Shown here: one piece after another, positions 4,716 to 5,205 of the stretch
Numbering within the stretch: position 1 is the first letter of the stretch
Layout: each line of letters opens with the position of its first letter
NCBI GenBank assembly: GCA_034189125.1
Contig: JAXHVB010000033.1
Coordinates: forward strand, 1 to 5,205
Origin: UBA5862 sp002408105
Lineage (GTDB): Bacteria; Pseudomonadota; Gammaproteobacteria; Pseudomonadales; UBA5862
Direction of reading: 5' to 3'
DNA length: 5,205 bases
Translations under genes and position numbers: made by a program
Notes under the pieces: generated by a model
Databases searched by the model: none
What the model was told of the DNA's origin: nothing
What the model saw: only the letters and a program-made list of their open reading frames with translations

Positions 4716-5205
4716 ATGAGTTGTAATTTAGTACCGCGTTGGACAGTGGGCCTTCGAACCCTGTGTTGTACTGCGGCATTGGTTGGTACGGTGGGCCCAG
4801 TGTCCGCCAAGGTGTCCCAGGAACAGGCGGATCGACTGCTGCCTGGGGGCGACCTCACTCCATCCGGCGCCATCCGCGCCGGAAATGCCGAGGGCACCAT
4901 ACCTGAGTGGACTGGGGGGCTGCCGCTAAAGGTGGTTCCTGTCGGTGATCGCCATGAGGATCCGTTCAAGGATGACAAGCCCCTGTTCACCATCACGGCA
5001 GACAACTACGAAGACCATGCAGACCGACTGACCGAAGGGATGAAAGCGATGTTTCGCAAATTTCCCGAGACTTTTCGCATGCATGTCTACCCCACCCGGC
5101 GTTCGTTTTCTATGCCAGAAAAGTTGTACGCCGAGACCTACCGCAACGCAACTGAAGTGATTTTGGTAGACCATGACAACTACAGCGTCCGACTGGAGTC
5201 GGGCG
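4716..5205 (+). CDS. DUF1329 family periplasmic protein, type B copy 4 (3' end outside window)
   Basis: Seen: from ATG 4716 the frame stays open to the window edge (163 codons plus one base). The signal peptide is residues 1-31 (MSCNLVPRWTVGLRT, a short core rich in Leu, Val, Ala and Cys, cut after VSA). Next comes KVSQEQADRLLPGGDLTP and the family signature through GTIPEWTGG. The segment FRMHVYPTRRSFSMPEKLYAETYRNATEVILV is shared with copy 3. I count 17 differences in the 132 visible mature residues against copy 3 (87% identity), so it is clearly type B. The conserved C-terminal two thirds are not visible, so an intact downstream gene is assumed rather than shown. It lies 156 bp after copy 3 on the same strand with its own strong ribosome site, so cotranscription is plausible. 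Role as for the other copies: a periplasmic, LolA-like carrier of unknown ligand. Confidence 0.93.
   Translation, partial: MSCNLVPRWTVGLRTLCCTAALVGTVGPVSAKVSQEQADRLLPGGDLTPSGAIRAGNAEGTIPEWTGGLPLKVVPVGDRHEDPFKDDKPLFTITADNYEDHADRLTEGMKAMFRKFPETFRMHVYPTRRSFSMPEKLYAETYRNATEVILVDHDNYSVRLESG

Overview
The window holds a head-to-tail, same-strand array of at least four paralogous genes, and all four encode DUF1329-family proteins. These are secreted periplasmic proteins, which I place, from memory of the family, in the LolA/LolB-like lipid-carrier fold group. Both window edges cut through members of the array, so the real array may be longer. I recognised no RNA gene, mobile element or CRISPR array.

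Layout: (1) 1-1073, the C-terminal ~356 codons of the first gene (type A). (2) 1074-1620, a 547-bp spacer with two strong hairpins near its start, other small inverted repeats, and a weak promoter candidate near its end. (3) 1621-3003, a complete type A gene of 460 aa. (4) 3162-4559, a complete type B gene of 465 aa. (5) 4716-5205, the first 163 codons of a second type B gene. The 158-bp and 156-bp spacers between the last three genes each contain stem-loop potential and end in a strong Shine-Dalgarno sequence. The order is therefore A-A-B-B. By my count the two A genes share 92% of residues over 350 positions. The two B genes share about 87% over the 132 visible mature residues. A and B share about 71% over the C-terminal 209 residues.

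Organism: Sec signal peptides, strong AAGGAG ribosome sites, moderate GC (roughly mid-50s percent by eye) and the family itself point to a Gram-negative bacterium, most likely a proteobacterium. DUF1329 genes are common in gamma- and betaproteobacteria that use lipids, hydrocarbons or steroids. Nothing here fixes the genus.

How the genes may work together: DUF1329 genes are usually found singly beside a DUF1302 outer-membrane protein gene and often an RND/MMPL-type transporter gene, which suggests a role in moving a hydrophobic compound across the envelope. Here the periplasmic component is multiplied and no partner is visible. Plausible readings are carriers for different ligands, alternative partners, or increased dosage. 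The substrate is unknown.

The most notable signals are the array itself; an exact 121-nt match between the first and second genes that ends abruptly into ~22% divergence (recent gene conversion, or an assembly boundary); and a low-divergence central segment in the same gene pair.
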